From the IMG/VR virus record IMGVR_UViG_3300049793_000100, positions 1 to 44,930 of that record: DNA of 44,930 nucleotides; one strand, written 5' to 3'. The stretch is from a virus. The notes beneath the pieces are model-generated. The model did no database searches. It was not told the origin of the DNA and saw nothing but the letters and a program-made list of their open reading frames with translations. This document shows, piece by piece, positions 6,478 through 14,899 of this stretch. Numbering within the stretch: the first letter of the stretch is position 1; each line of letters begins with the position of its first letter. The translations under genes and the position numbers were made by a program.

Positions 6478-7224
6478 TTGCGGATTGTGGCCGCTACACG
6501 GTACTATTTGCCCACTATGGCACTCAACTACAAACAACAGCGCTTCGTGAACGAATATTGCGTCGACGAGAACGGCACGCAGGCGGCTATTCGCGCTTCC
6601 TACTCGGAAAAAACCGCCGGGCAGATTGCGCATGAGCTGTTGAAAAAACCTGAGATTAAAAAAGCGGTCGAAGCGCGCATGCGGCAATTAGCTGTGGCGG
6701 CCTCCGTGACGCCCGAATGGGTCGTGGAACAATGGGCGCGGATCGCGGGCGCAGACCCTAATGATTTGGTGCGCATCCGGCGCCAGTGCTGCCGCCATTG
6801 CCATGGGCACGGGCATGCCTATCAATGGACCGAAGCCGAATTCACGGCCGCGCTCGACATGGCACTGAACGCGGGCCAAGAGGCGCCGGACGGTATGGGC
6901 GGCTTTGGGTTCGATCCGAACAAGGCACCGCATGAGGGCTGTCAGGAGTGTGGCGGCCAGGGTACGACCGATGTTCAGATCGCGGACACCCTCAAAGCAA
7001 AGTCACCTTTGTACGCTGGCGCCGAGCGCACGCGCAACGGGATCAAGATCACCATGCGCGACCAAGATAAGGCGGTCGAGAACTTGGCCCGCTATATGGG
7101 CATGATGGTCGACCGCAAAGAGATTAGCGGCCCTGGCGGCGGCCCGGTCCCTGTCGCTGGCCTGACGGCTGACGATTTCAGCGACGAACAGCTAGCCTCG
7201 ATGCTGGCCGGCCGCGCAAAGTGA
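6478..7224 (+). CDS. terS: Terminase small subunit
   Basis: TTG 6478 was chosen because AAGGAGG lies 7 bases upstream; ATG 6517 (MALNYKQQRFVNEYC) has no ribosome site but would give the family's usual N-terminus. The block KQQRFVNEYCVDENGTQAAI and the following helix match the Terminase_2 small-subunit family, which binds packaging sites in phage DNA. The middle carries two zinc-knuckle-like pairs (CCRHCHGHGH ... GCQECGG), typical of a longer subgroup. The C-terminus ends LASMLAGRAK. It overlaps the large subunit by GTGA. Confidence 0.85.
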   Translation: MRIVAATRYYLPTMALNYKQQRFVNEYCVDENGTQAAIRASYSEKTAGQIAHELLKKPEIKKAVEARMRQLAVAASVTPEWVVEQWARIAGADPNDLVRIRRQCCRHCHGHGHAYQWTEAEFTAALDMALNAGQEAPDGMGGFGFDPNKAPHEGCQECGGQGTTDVQIADTLKAKSPLYAGAERTRNGIKITMRDQDKAVENLARYMGMMVDRKEISGPGGGPVPVAGLTADDFSDEQLASMLAGRAK

Positions 7225-8669
7225 GCCTGAGCGACGCCGATATCGCCGAGGTGCTATTGCGGCGTCGACGGGCTCGCAAAGAGCTGTCCGAGTACATCAG
7301 CTATACATTCCCTAAAATGAAGCGCTCGGCATTCAGTGACGCCGTTTGCGCTGCGCTCGACAAATTCATTTTGGATATGCAAGCGGGCTTGCGCCCTATC
7401 CTGGTCCTGCAGGCGCCGCCGCAGCACGGCAAGTCCGAGATTGTCAGCCGGCGCCTGCCGCCCTTCCTGCTCGGGCGATTCCCCGATATGCGGATCGGCG
7501 CCGCGTCCTACTCGGATGGCTTGGCCAATACGATGACGCTCGACGTGCGCCGCAACCTGGCCGACGACAAGCACCAAAAGCTATTCCCGGCCAAAGTTGA
7601 AAAGCGCCGATACGACATCGACCGCACTACCGAATTCACGGCGCCCGGCGGCACTGGCGGCTATCTTGGCGTGGGCGTGGGCTCGGGCCTGACGGGGCGC
7701 CCTGTCGACATCGGCATCATTGATGACCCGGTAAAGAATCAGCAAGAGGCGTTGAGCCCGACGACCAAAGAAGGGCATTGGAACTGGTATCAAACCGTTT
7801 TCGTTACGCGGCTATCCGAGAACTCGGGGCAGATCATCATGGCCACGAGCTGGGCCGAGGACGATTTGCCGGCGCGCATTTGCCAGCACTACAAGGGCGA
7901 CCCTCGGTTGACCGTGCTGCGCTTCCCTGCGATCAACGAGCCTGGCGAAGTTGGATACAATCCCGCGCTGCCGGCCGGCCCGCTGGTCCCCGAGCTGCAT
8001 AGTCTTAAAAAGCTGCTGGAAACAAAAGCGCTTTTCTCTGATTATTGGTGGAGCGCGATCTACCAACAGAACCCGCGCAGCCTGGGCGGCAACGTGTTCA
8101 AGGAAAACGGCATTCGCTACTACCTGCCGAAAGACTTGCCGGCCAAGTTCGACAAGGTGCTAGCGTCTTGGGACTGCACGTTCAAGGATACGGACGGCAC
8201 CGATTATGTCGTGGGCCAGGTATGGGGCAAGCACGGCGCCAACAGCTATTTGCTCGCTCAGGTCCGCGATAGAATGTCGTTCACGCGCACTGTCGCCGAG
8301 GTCGTCAAGCTGCGCGAAGCCTGGCCGAAAACGCGCGAGGTGCTTATCGAGGACAAGGCGAACGGCCCGGCTGTCATCGATACCCTGAAAGGGAAAGTGC
8401 CCGCGCTGATCCCAATCGAACCGGACGGCTCGAAGCTCGCGCGGGCGCACGCGGTCACGGCGTATTGGGAAGCCGGCAATGTGTGGCTGCCGCACCCGGA
8501 TATCGCGCCATGGGTCGTGACCCTGGTTGCCGAGTTGACCGGTTTCCCTGCCGCTGCCAATGACGATCAGGTCGACGCCATGACTCAAGCGCTGCGCCGG
8601 CTCTATCCGCTCTTTGGTTCACTGGGCATCACCAAAGAGGCGCTAGACAAAGCCATGGGGCGCGGCTAG
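7221..8669 (+). CDS. terL: Terminase large subunit
   Basis: The 482-residue protein starts with GTG inside a GTGA overlap. The ATPase domain has Walker A LQAPPQHGKSEIV (about residues 61-73) and a Walker B-like block IGIIDDP near 165. The RNase-H-like nuclease domain shows SWDCTFKDTDGTDYVVGQVW (from about 317), EDKANGPAVID (about 377) and DDQVDAM (about 448), which provide the acidic metal-binding residues. Length and motif order are complete for the family. It is the packaging motor that cuts concatemers and drives DNA into the prohead through the portal. Confidence 0.95.
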   Translation: MSLSDADIAEVLLRRRRARKELSEYISYTFPKMKRSAFSDAVCAALDKFILDMQAGLRPILVLQAPPQHGKSEIVSRRLPPFLLGRFPDMRIGAASYSDGLANTMTLDVRRNLADDKHQKLFPAKVEKRRYDIDRTTEFTAPGGTGGYLGVGVGSGLTGRPVDIGIIDDPVKNQQEALSPTTKEGHWNWYQTVFVTRLSENSGQIIMATSWAEDDLPARICQHYKGDPRLTVLRFPAINEPGEVGYNPALPAGPLVPELHSLKKLLETKALFSDYWWSAIYQQNPRSLGGNVFKENGIRYYLPKDLPAKFDKVLASWDCTFKDTDGTDYVVGQVWGKHGANSYLLAQVRDRMSFTRTVAEVVKLREAWPKTREVLIEDKANGPAVIDTLKGKVPALIPIEPDGSKLARAHAVTAYWEAGNVWLPHPDIAPWVVTLVAELTGFPAAANDDQVDAMTQALRRLYPLFGSLGITKEALDKAMGRG

Positions 8670-8971
8670 AGCTTGACTGGAATGTCAGCGGCGGGGATGG
8701 CCTCAAATTTCGCCATAAATTCGAGGTCTTTTACTGCCCACACTTTCACAGCGCCGCTACCGCTCAATGAATTGTCGCCGCGAACCCGAGTCCACGAAGA
8801 GTACATATCGCCGTCGTTCGGTTTCGTGAAATACCAAACCTGACCGCGATTGCTGATTTCAACCAGTGCCAAACGGCTATTCTCGCCAAGAGTGAAGCGA
8901 ACGAGACTTTGCCCGACCGGCAAGCCATGATCGAATTTAATGCGTTCTTCGAGAGTGCGCGCGGCTGTCAT
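8666..8971 (-). CDS. Unknown small protein, 101 aa
   Basis: The start was set at 8971 because of an ATGA overlap with the upstream minus-strand gene. The product (MTAARTLEERIKFDHGLPVG...) looks beta-rich (QSLVRFTLGENSRLALVEIS) with a central aromatic region. Its 3' end overlaps the terminase end by four bases, tail to tail. No family recognised. It belongs to a three-gene minus-strand unit between terminase and portal. Confidence 0.6.
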   Translation of the reverse strand: MTAARTLEERIKFDHGLPVGQSLVRFTLGENSRLALVEISNRGQVWYFTKPNDGDMYSSWTRVRGDNSLSGSGAVKVWAVKDLEFMAKFEAIPAADIPVKL

Positions 8972-9093
8972 GCTGCCGCCAGAAATTCGTAGCTGCACAC
9001 ATGCGCGTTAGGTGGCAATTTGATCAAATTGCCGAAGTCGTCCGCGAACTGCAGCGAGTGGTCATACTGAATAAAAATGTTCCATGTGTTCAT
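8968..9093 (-). CDS. Unknown small protein, 41 aa
   Basis: ATG at 9093 is preceded by AACCGGAGAAACCAAA, nearly the same ribosome-site leader as the gene at 3861. The frame (MNTWNIFIQYDHSLQFADDF ... ending YEFLAAA) closes in an ATGA overlap with the next gene. The leader and the overlap together make it a confident small gene. Function unknown. Confidence 0.6.
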   Translation of the reverse strand: MNTWNIFIQYDHSLQFADDFGNLIKLPPNAHVCSYEFLAAA

Positions 9094-9134
9094 TTTGGTT
9101 TCTCCGGTTGCGCCCCGAAGGGCGCCGAGTTGAT

Positions 9135-9341
9135 TTAGGCCAGTGCAATAGCGGCGCGCAGTTCGGCGGCTTTGCGTTGCGCTTCCTGTTTGCGGCCCTC
9201 GAAGTAGTGGGCGCTTTCCAAGTTTGCGGCTTTGTCGCCGAACTGCGAGCGGAAAACAAAAGCACGCTCGTTGTTGAGATTGTGCGTAACGTCATGTTCG
9301 ACCATCAGCAATTCGCATTCCATTTCCAGTTTCGTTTTCAT
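9135..9341 (-). CDS. Unknown helical protein, 68 aa
   Basis: First gene of the minus-strand unit, about 30 bases downstream of the -10 box at 9373. It is charged and helical throughout (MKTKLEMECELLMVEHDV ... GRKQEAQRKAAELRAAIALA), compatible with a coiled-coil. No family recognised. A GC-rich hairpin near 9105-9125 separates it from the next gene. Confidence 0.6.
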   Translation of the reverse strand: MKTKLEMECELLMVEHDVTHNLNNERAFVFRSQFGDKAANLESAHYFEGRKQEAQRKAAELRAAIALA

Positions 9342-9372
9342 TTAGTGCCCCTGTTCGTTGAGTTGATGAGGA

Positions 9373-9401
9373 ATTATAGATAAATAATTTATCTAATGCA
9401 A
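9373..9401 (-). promoter_or_regulatory. Minus-strand promoter overlapping a perfect dyad
   Basis: On the minus strand TTGCAT (9401-9396) and TATAAT (9378-9373) are spaced by 17. The spacer contains TAGATAAA-N3-TTTATCTA (9377-9395), a perfect inverted repeat that reaches into the -10. The spacer, -10 and downstream leader (TCATCAACTCAACGAAC) repeat those of the promoter at 3799. Confidence 0.8.
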
Positions 9402-9453
9402 GCGCTATTTCGCCCTGTGCTAAAATTGCGCAAATTCCCCCGGAGCGTCGACC

Positions 9454-10890
9454 ATGACCGAACAACATCAAGGGCTGAAACTAGCCGCCGCCAAAATGCT
9501 ATCGCAAGGCGTGGCCGTCAAGTCGTATGACTATCCCGTTAAGCCTCCCGCGCTGGCGCCAGGCGTCGGCGGGGGCGCCTCGCTTCCGGTCATGGCCATG
9601 GACGCCCCTTGCTATACGATGGGCGCCCAATATTACGGCGTCGGCGGGGGCTTCCCTGGCTATCCGTACCTGGCGCAACTGACAACCCGGCCGGAATACC
9701 GCGCGATGGCGTCGGCGCTCGCCACGGAACTGACCCGCGAATGGATCGAATTCACCAGCAAGCAGGATGACGACGACAGCACTGCCGAGAAAATCAAAAT
9801 CATCGAAGAGGAATTTAAGCGGCTTGGCGTGCGCGGCACGATGATGACGGCCGCGCAACAGGATTGTTTTTTCGGCCGGGCGCAAATTTATATCAAGCTG
9901 CGCGAAGCCGACCCGAAAACCCCGCTGATTCTCGACCCGCGCACGGTCCCGCTTAACTCGCTCGATGCCGTTGTGGCAGTCGAGGCAATCTGGACGACCC
10001 CGGTCAACTACAACGCCCAAGACCCGACCGCGCCCGACTTCTACAAGCCGTCCGGCTGGTTCATGCTGGGCACGCAAGTCCACGCCTCGCGCCTGATGAC
10101 CATCATCACCCGCGAGCTGCCCGATATCCTGAAACCCGCTTTCAACTTCGGCGGCATGAGCCTGTCACAGCTCGCCGAGCCGTACGTCGACAACTGGCTG
10201 CGCACGCGCCAAAGCGTGTCGGACCTGATCAATAATTTCTCGACAACCGCGCTCGCTACTGACATGTCGCAAATCCTGCAGGGTGACGATGACGGCTCGG
10301 GGCTGCTCAATCGCGCCCAGCTCTTTACGGCGCACCGCAGCAACAAGGGTCTGATGCTGCTCGACAAAGAGCGCGAAGACCTCATTAAAGCCGACACGTC
10401 CCTGAGCGGCCTGCACGAGCTGCAAGCCCAATCGCAGGAACAGCTTTGCTCGGTCAGCCGCACGCCGGCTATCGTCCTCACCGGGATTTCGCCGGGCGGC
10501 CTGAACGCGAGCAGCGACAGCGAGATTCGCGTCTACTACGATTGGATTTCGGCGCAGCAGGAAGCGCACTGGCGCGCACCGCTCGAAACCGTCCTCAAGG
10601 TCGTACAGCTTTCCAAGTTCGGGGAAATCGATCCTGACATCGGCATCAACTTTATTCCGCTCTACCAGATGACGCCAAAGGAAGAGGCCGAGATTCGGAA
10701 ATCGGATGCTGATGCCGCCGTGGCCTACATCGGCGCCGGGGTGATTGACCCGAGCGAAGAGCGCGAGCGCCTGGCCCGCGATCCGAACAGCGGTTATCAG
10801 GGGCTCGACACAAGTATCGAAATCGTGCCGCCGACCGACCCCGCCGACGAAACGCCACCCGAGGGGATGAGCGATGCCCCGCCAGCCTAA
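9454..10890 (+). CDS. Portal protein (DUF1073 family)
   Basis: The 478-residue product carries the features of DUF1073 phage portal proteins: TTRPEYRAMASALATELTRE, the region GYRPHARASRLMTI-like reading TQVHASRLMTIITRELPD, and the segment VSRTPAIVLTGISPGGLNAS followed by RVYYDWISAQQE. Portals form the dodecameric ring at one capsid vertex through which DNA passes. The start ATG follows CCCCCGGAGCGTCGACC, a good ribosome site. The end overlaps the next gene by 17 bases. Place after terminase and before the minor head protein is canonical. Confidence 0.9.
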   Translation: MTEQHQGLKLAAAKMLSQGVAVKSYDYPVKPPALAPGVGGGASLPVMAMDAPCYTMGAQYYGVGGGFPGYPYLAQLTTRPEYRAMASALATELTREWIEFTSKQDDDDSTAEKIKIIEEEFKRLGVRGTMMTAAQQDCFFGRAQIYIKLREADPKTPLILDPRTVPLNSLDAVVAVEAIWTTPVNYNAQDPTAPDFYKPSGWFMLGTQVHASRLMTIITRELPDILKPAFNFGGMSLSQLAEPYVDNWLRTRQSVSDLINNFSTTALATDMSQILQGDDDGSGLLNRAQLFTAHRSNKGLMLLDKEREDLIKADTSLSGLHELQAQSQEQLCSVSRTPAIVLTGISPGGLNASSDSEIRVYYDWISAQQEAHWRAPLETVLKVVQLSKFGEIDPDIGINFIPLYQMTPKEEAEIRKSDADAAVAYIGAGVIDPSEERERLARDPNSGYQGLDTSIEIVPPTDPADETPPEGMSDAPPA

Positions 10891-11668
10891 GACCGCCCGC
10901 GCCGTCCACGCGAACCGGGGCATTGAGGTCAAATATTTGCGCGCCCTGCAAAGTATGATTGAGCAGATGGACCGCTCGATTGTCTATTGGCTGACCGCCG
11001 GCTATCGCGCCGAGCCGCCCCGTGTGGCCGCCCTGGTCGAGCTGGCCGAGGATGCGAGTCCCGCCGGCCGGATCAAGAAAATCCTTGCTGACCTGGCCGC
11101 CCGCTGGACCGCGCGATTCGAAGAGTTCGCCCCCAAGATCGCCGACGCCTATTTGCAAGGTATGTTCAAGGCCAGCGATTCGGCGATGCGGGCCGCGCTC
11201 AAGGATGCCGGCTGGTCTGTCGATTTCACGATGACGCCGGCCGTGCGCGACGCCTTCAATGCTTCGCTTGCCGAAAACGTGGGGCTGATTAAATCCATCC
11301 CGGCGCAATATCTGCAGCAGGTAGAGGGGACGGTAATGCGCTCCTACGCGGCCGGGCGCGACCTGGCGACGATGACCGCCGAATTAAAGCGACTTTACCC
11401 GGCCGCCAGTCACAGGGCCGAGCTGATCGCGCGGGACCAATCGAACAAGGCGAACGCGGTAGTTAACCGCACGCGGCAAATGGAACTTGGGATAACCGAG
11501 GCAATCTGGATGCACTCGCACGCCGGGAAAACCCCGCGCCCCTCGCACGTCGCCGCGAACGGTAAACGCTACAAAATCGCCGAGGGCTGCAAAATTGACG
11601 GCGAATTTATCCAACCGGGGCAAGAAATTAATTGCCGGTGTACCTCCCGGCCCGTGCTGCCCATCTAA
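10874..11668 (+). CDS. Phage minor head protein (Mu gpF / SPP1 gp7-like)
   Basis: The 264-residue protein is mostly helical. Near the C-terminus are RAELIARDQSNKANAVVNRT and MHSHAGKTPRPSHVAANGK, and it ends with PGQEINCRCTSRPVLPI. These are hallmarks of the phage minor head protein family (PF04233 type). Members are packaged in small numbers and associate with the portal. Gene order and overlap with the portal support the call. Confidence 0.9.
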   Translation: MPRQPKTARAVHANRGIEVKYLRALQSMIEQMDRSIVYWLTAGYRAEPPRVAALVELAEDASPAGRIKKILADLAARWTARFEEFAPKIADAYLQGMFKASDSAMRAALKDAGWSVDFTMTPAVRDAFNASLAENVGLIKSIPAQYLQQVEGTVMRSYAAGRDLATMTAELKRLYPAASHRAELIARDQSNKANAVVNRTRQMELGITEAIWMHSHAGKTPRPSHVAANGKRYKIAEGCKIDGEFIQPGQEINCRCTSRPVLPI

Positions 11669-11678
11669 GGGAAAAATC

Positions 11679-12455
11679 ATGACCGCGTTTCGCCAACTCA
11701 ATCAAGTATCGGACACAAACCCTTGGCCAGCTCGGGACGGCATGAACCCGTTGGCCGTTTCTGTGGGAATCAACGCTGATCTAAAATCGGTATCGATTAA
11801 CGGAATTCGCACGAACATCACGACGGCATCGGATTCGGTAGTCGAGAGGCTGGCATCCGTGCTGGCGCCGATCACCGGAATCGCCATGAGCATTGTCAGC
11901 ACGAGCGCCGCAGATGTCGGCATTTCCATTCTCGTATCGGCACTGGGGCCGAATGGTGCCCTTATGGCCCCGTTCCTTGTAACCCTGAACGGAACGACGC
12001 CCGTTGCGCTCGGCTCGCTTTCCCGCATCAATCGCCTGGCGCGATTAGGGGGCGATATTGCGGGTACAGTCACAGTATTCAATGGCGCTAATGTTTATTG
12101 CGGCATGATCGCGGGCGCGCAGATTTCGCGCAGCGCAACGTACGGGGTTCCGGCCGGCTATAAATTGGGGATCGGAACGTTTATTTCATCAATCCTGAAA
12201 AATGCCAACAATTCCCAAAATGCTTTTGCCCTCATAACTCTAAAATCGAAGCCCATGGCCTCGGCAGTGTTTGGCGGTCTACTTGATTTGTCGCTCAGTT
12301 CGGAAGCATCGAGCGGCTTGCTTTTACAGCAGGAATTGAGTACATCAATCACCGGGCCGGCCGATGTTCAAGTTACCGCCAAAGGGTCCGAGGCAAATCT
12401 TGACATACAGGTTTATTTAAGTGCCTGGCTCGCTAATGTTAATATCTACCCGTGA
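11679..12455 (+). CDS. Putative virion protein, unknown
   Basis: ATG 11679 was chosen as the first start after the minor head gene (AAGGGAAAAATC upstream). The 258-residue product is rich in small and beta-forming residues, with no cysteine pairs or catalytic motif (SRINRLARLGGDIAGTVTVF; LLDLSLSSEASSGLLLQQEL). Location between minor head protein and prohead protease, and composition, suggest a capsid-associated or head-fibre-like structural protein. I do not recognise the family. Confidence 0.6.
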   Translation: MTAFRQLNQVSDTNPWPARDGMNPLAVSVGINADLKSVSINGIRTNITTASDSVVERLASVLAPITGIAMSIVSTSAADVGISILVSALGPNGALMAPFLVTLNGTTPVALGSLSRINRLARLGGDIAGTVTVFNGANVYCGMIAGAQISRSATYGVPAGYKLGIGTFISSILKNANNSQNAFALITLKSKPMASAVFGGLLDLSLSSEASSGLLLQQELSTSITGPADVQVTAKGSEANLDIQVYLSAWLANVNIYP

Positions 12456-12475
12456 CTTATGCCATAATCCGAGCT

Positions 12476-13756
12476 ATGCCGAATTTGACAATCGCCCTAG
12501 ACCGCAGTTCCCGCCGCCTCGATGCTGACGGCCGGCTGCACGTCGACCGCTCGCATATTTCGAAAGCAGGCGTTAACCCCTACTACGGCAAGGAAATTCC
12601 CGAGTGGGAATCGCTGGGCCTGGAAGCGGACAAAATCTATCGCCTGTTGCGCGACCCGGTAGAATTGGAACGCGGCGCCCACACTTTTGCCCGCCTGCCA
12701 ATTCTCAAGGAGCACGTGCCGGTAACAGTTGACGCACCGCGCCCCGATCTGGTCGTGGGCGCCATCGGCTCGGAAATTAATTTCGCCCTCCCCTACCTTG
12801 ACGCCGATATTTGCGTGTGGGACGGAAAGGCGATTGCCGGTATCGAAACCGACAAGGTGCGCGAACTGTCGTGCGCCTATCGCTATGTGCCAGTGATGGA
12901 AGCCGGCGCCTATGATGGCGTCGAGTATGATGGGCGCATGACCGAGATTCGCGGTAATCACCTGGCGCTTGTAGAAGTCGGCCGCGCCGGGAACGATGTA
13001 GTTGTGGCCGACGCCAACCCTTTTATCAAAACCGAGGAACATGCCATGAAAATGAGTAAATTGGGCAAAGCCCTTTTTGCAGCATTGGCCGCAGCTTCCC
13101 CGGTGCTTGCGGCAGATTCTGCCTTGCCAGCACTGGTGGGCACTGCCAATCGCAAAACCTTCAAGAAAGAGGATGTCAAGGCCAAATTGCTGGCCCTCGA
13201 TGCCTCGCTCGATTCCAACAAGCTCGATGCTGTGCTCGATGCGATCATGGATGTCGAGACCGACCCCAAGCCGGCCGAAACTCCGATGGCTGCGGCCGAC
13301 GAGTCGCCAGCCGACAAGCTGCGCGCCCTGCTGGCGGGCAAGGTTGATGATGCCACGCTCGAAGAGGCTTGCGCACTGTTCGCGCCGGCTGCCGCCCAAG
13401 ACGCCGAAGGCGATACTGTCGGCGGCAAGGCTATCGATGCCAAGCCGGTCGACGTCAAAGCCGCGATGGACGCTTTCGGCGTCAAGCTGCGCGCAGAAAT
13501 GGCCGATGCCAATACCGCTCGCGTCGATGTGCGCGCGACTGTCGGCGATGTCCTGGGCATGGACTCGGCGGCCGATATCTACGGCTTCGCGCTGGATCAC
13601 ATGAAGATCGACCGCAAAGACGTTACCGGCGTGCCGGCGCTGCGCGCGTTGTACAAAGTCGCTTCGAGCAAGTCCGCTGCTGTGCTGCCTATCGCACAAG
13701 ACAGCGCGGGCGCTGTTGTGAAGTTCCCGGGCGCTGCCCGTTTCCGCAACGCTTAA
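12476..13756 (+). CDS. Prohead protease with fused scaffold (DUF2213)
   Basis: The N-terminal 190 residues match DUF2213: LDRSSRRLDADGRLHVDRSH, ILKEHVPVTVDAPRPDLVVG, YLDADICVWDGKAIAGIE, ELSCAYRYVPVMEAGAYDG and IRGNHLALVEVGRAG. The family is a serine-type prohead protease, His and Ser being in the EHVPV and ELSCAY blocks. The C-terminal half is Ala/Asp/Lys-rich, low in complexity and helical, as in scaffolds. ATG 12476 gives the normal N-terminus; GTG 12452 in a GTGA overlap is an alternative. An internal in-frame start at 13046 probably makes the scaffold alone. Confidence 0.85.
   Translation: MPNLTIALDRSSRRLDADGRLHVDRSHISKAGVNPYYGKEIPEWESLGLEADKIYRLLRDPVELERGAHTFARLPILKEHVPVTVDAPRPDLVVGAIGSEINFALPYLDADICVWDGKAIAGIETDKVRELSCAYRYVPVMEAGAYDGVEYDGRMTEIRGNHLALVEVGRAGNDVVVADANPFIKTEEHAMKMSKLGKALFAALAAASPVLAADSALPALVGTANRKTFKKEDVKAKLLALDASLDSNKLDAVLDAIMDVETDPKPAETPMAAADESPADKLRALLAGKVDDATLEEACALFAPAAAQDAEGDTVGGKAIDAKPVDVKAAMDAFGVKLRAEMADANTARVDVRATVGDVLGMDSAADIYGFALDHMKIDRKDVTGVPALRALYKVASSKSAAVLPIAQDSAGAVVKFPGAARFRNA
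13046..13756 (+). CDS. Nested scaffold protein (internal in-frame start)
   Basis: Inside the protease gene, ATG 13046 follows GAGGAA (13034-13039) at good spacing and opens MKMSKLGKALFAALAAASPV, in frame to the same stop. This would give a 236-residue acidic helical scaffold lacking the protease domain, as in lambda C/Nu3. The hydrophobic N-terminus resembles a signal peptide by chance or may be an assembly segment. It is inferred from the internal ribosome site, not proven. Confidence 0.5.
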   Translation: MKMSKLGKALFAALAAASPVLAADSALPALVGTANRKTFKKEDVKAKLLALDASLDSNKLDAVLDAIMDVETDPKPAETPMAAADESPADKLRALLAGKVDDATLEEACALFAPAAAQDAEGDTVGGKAIDAKPVDVKAAMDAFGVKLRAEMADANTARVDVRATVGDVLGMDSAADIYGFALDHMKIDRKDVTGVPALRALYKVASSKSAAVLPIAQDSAGAVVKFPGAARFRNA

Positions 13757-13771
13757 TAGGGGGATAACACC

Positions 13772-14896
13772 ATGAGCGGCTTTCAAAAACAAGTAAACCG
13801 GGACCAAGCCCCGGCGTGCGCTGGTGATTTCGCTTCGGCCAATCCCCGCGCCTCCGTGCTGGCTGGCGCTGCTGCGCTGGTTGCTGGCCTGGCCGGCGTC
13901 ACTGTCGGCAAATTCGCCTGGATCGATGACGACGGCCGTACGGTCCTCAGTCGCGGCACTGGCGTGCGCAAGCCAAACGGCTTCGTGCATCGGGAGCAGC
14001 AAGCGCTGATCACCGACTACCTGGCCGAATCGGGTAACCTGATCCCGCACGGCTTCCCTGTCACCCTGCATAGCCGGGGCGACTTCTGGGCGCGGGTTAC
14101 CGGCGCAGTCGCGGCCACCATCGGCGCCGCGCTGTATGCGTCGTATGCGACCGGCGATATCTCGTTGGCGCTGCCAACTGGCGCCGTTGTGACGGCCGCC
14201 ATCGGCTCGACCAATACCGGCTCGCTGGGCTCAACCTTTACCGCAACCGGCACCGGCACCAGCCTGGCAGTTACGGCGCTGACCGGCTACCTGGCTGTGG
14301 GCGATGTCATCAGCGGCACGGGCGTCACGGCTGGCACGACCATCGTTGCGCAAGTCAGCGGCACCACGGGCGCGGCCGGCACCTACACCACCAGCGCGGC
14401 TACCACGTCGGCGGGTGCAACGGTGACCTCGTTCGGTAAAACCCTGGTGACCACGGTAACAACCGGCCTGATCAGTGTCGGCGATACCGTTGCCGGCGGC
14501 GCAGGCTTCCCGGTCGGCGCAACTGTCGTTGCTCAAGTGAGCGGCACGGCCGGCGGCGCAGGCGTCTATACGCTCAGCGCAGCAGGCACCGCCTACACGG
14601 CCAGCGCGACCGGCGTCACCACCTACGGCATTACGATGAACGTTACGGGCGTTACTTCGGGCACCCTGGCCGTTGGCGACCCTGTGAGCGGCACTGGCGT
14701 GCCTACCGGCGCGGTTATCGCCTCCGAGGTCAGCGGCGTTGCTGGCGGCATCGGTGTCTATACCCTGGACATCGCGGCCACGGCCTACGCCGCATCGACC
14801 ACCGTCACCGTTGTGGCAGGTATTCTGTTGCCTGACTGGACGGCCCAATCGAACGCCGCAGTTGGCGAACTCGTTAAAATTTCCACCTGGGGCTAA
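13772..14896 (+). CDS. Capsid decoration protein with three inserted beta repeats
   Basis: The N-terminal 150 residues (GVTVGKFAWIDDDGRTVLSR, VHREQQALITDYLAESGNLI, GFPVTLHSRGDFWARV) and the last 25 (ending AVGELVKISTWG) match the phage structural cement/decoration proteins that stud capsids. Between them, about residues 165-348, are three repeats of about 60 residues containing LAVGDVISGTGV, AQVSG and GVYTLS, a repeat better known from tail fibre proteins. The repeats appear to be inserted into a loop, so they would project from the capsid. It sits directly before the major capsid gene. Confidence 0.8.
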   Translation: MSGFQKQVNRDQAPACAGDFASANPRASVLAGAAALVAGLAGVTVGKFAWIDDDGRTVLSRGTGVRKPNGFVHREQQALITDYLAESGNLIPHGFPVTLHSRGDFWARVTGAVAATIGAALYASYATGDISLALPTGAVVTAAIGSTNTGSLGSTFTATGTGTSLAVTALTGYLAVGDVISGTGVTAGTTIVAQVSGTTGAAGTYTTSAATTSAGATVTSFGKTLVTTVTTGLISVGDTVAGGAGFPVGATVVAQVSGTAGGAGVYTLSAAGTAYTASATGVTTYGITMNVTGVTSGTLAVGDPVSGTGVPTGAVIASEVSGVAGGIGVYTLDIAATAYAASTTVTVVAGILLPDWTAQSNAAVGELVKISTWG

Positions 14897-14899
14897 ATC

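Noticed and set aside
12497-14071. Long open frame on the minus strand opposite protease and decoration genes
   Set aside because: It mirrors GC-rich codon bias of the plus-strand genes, has no ribosome site or family motif, and contradicts the clear DUF2213 gene.
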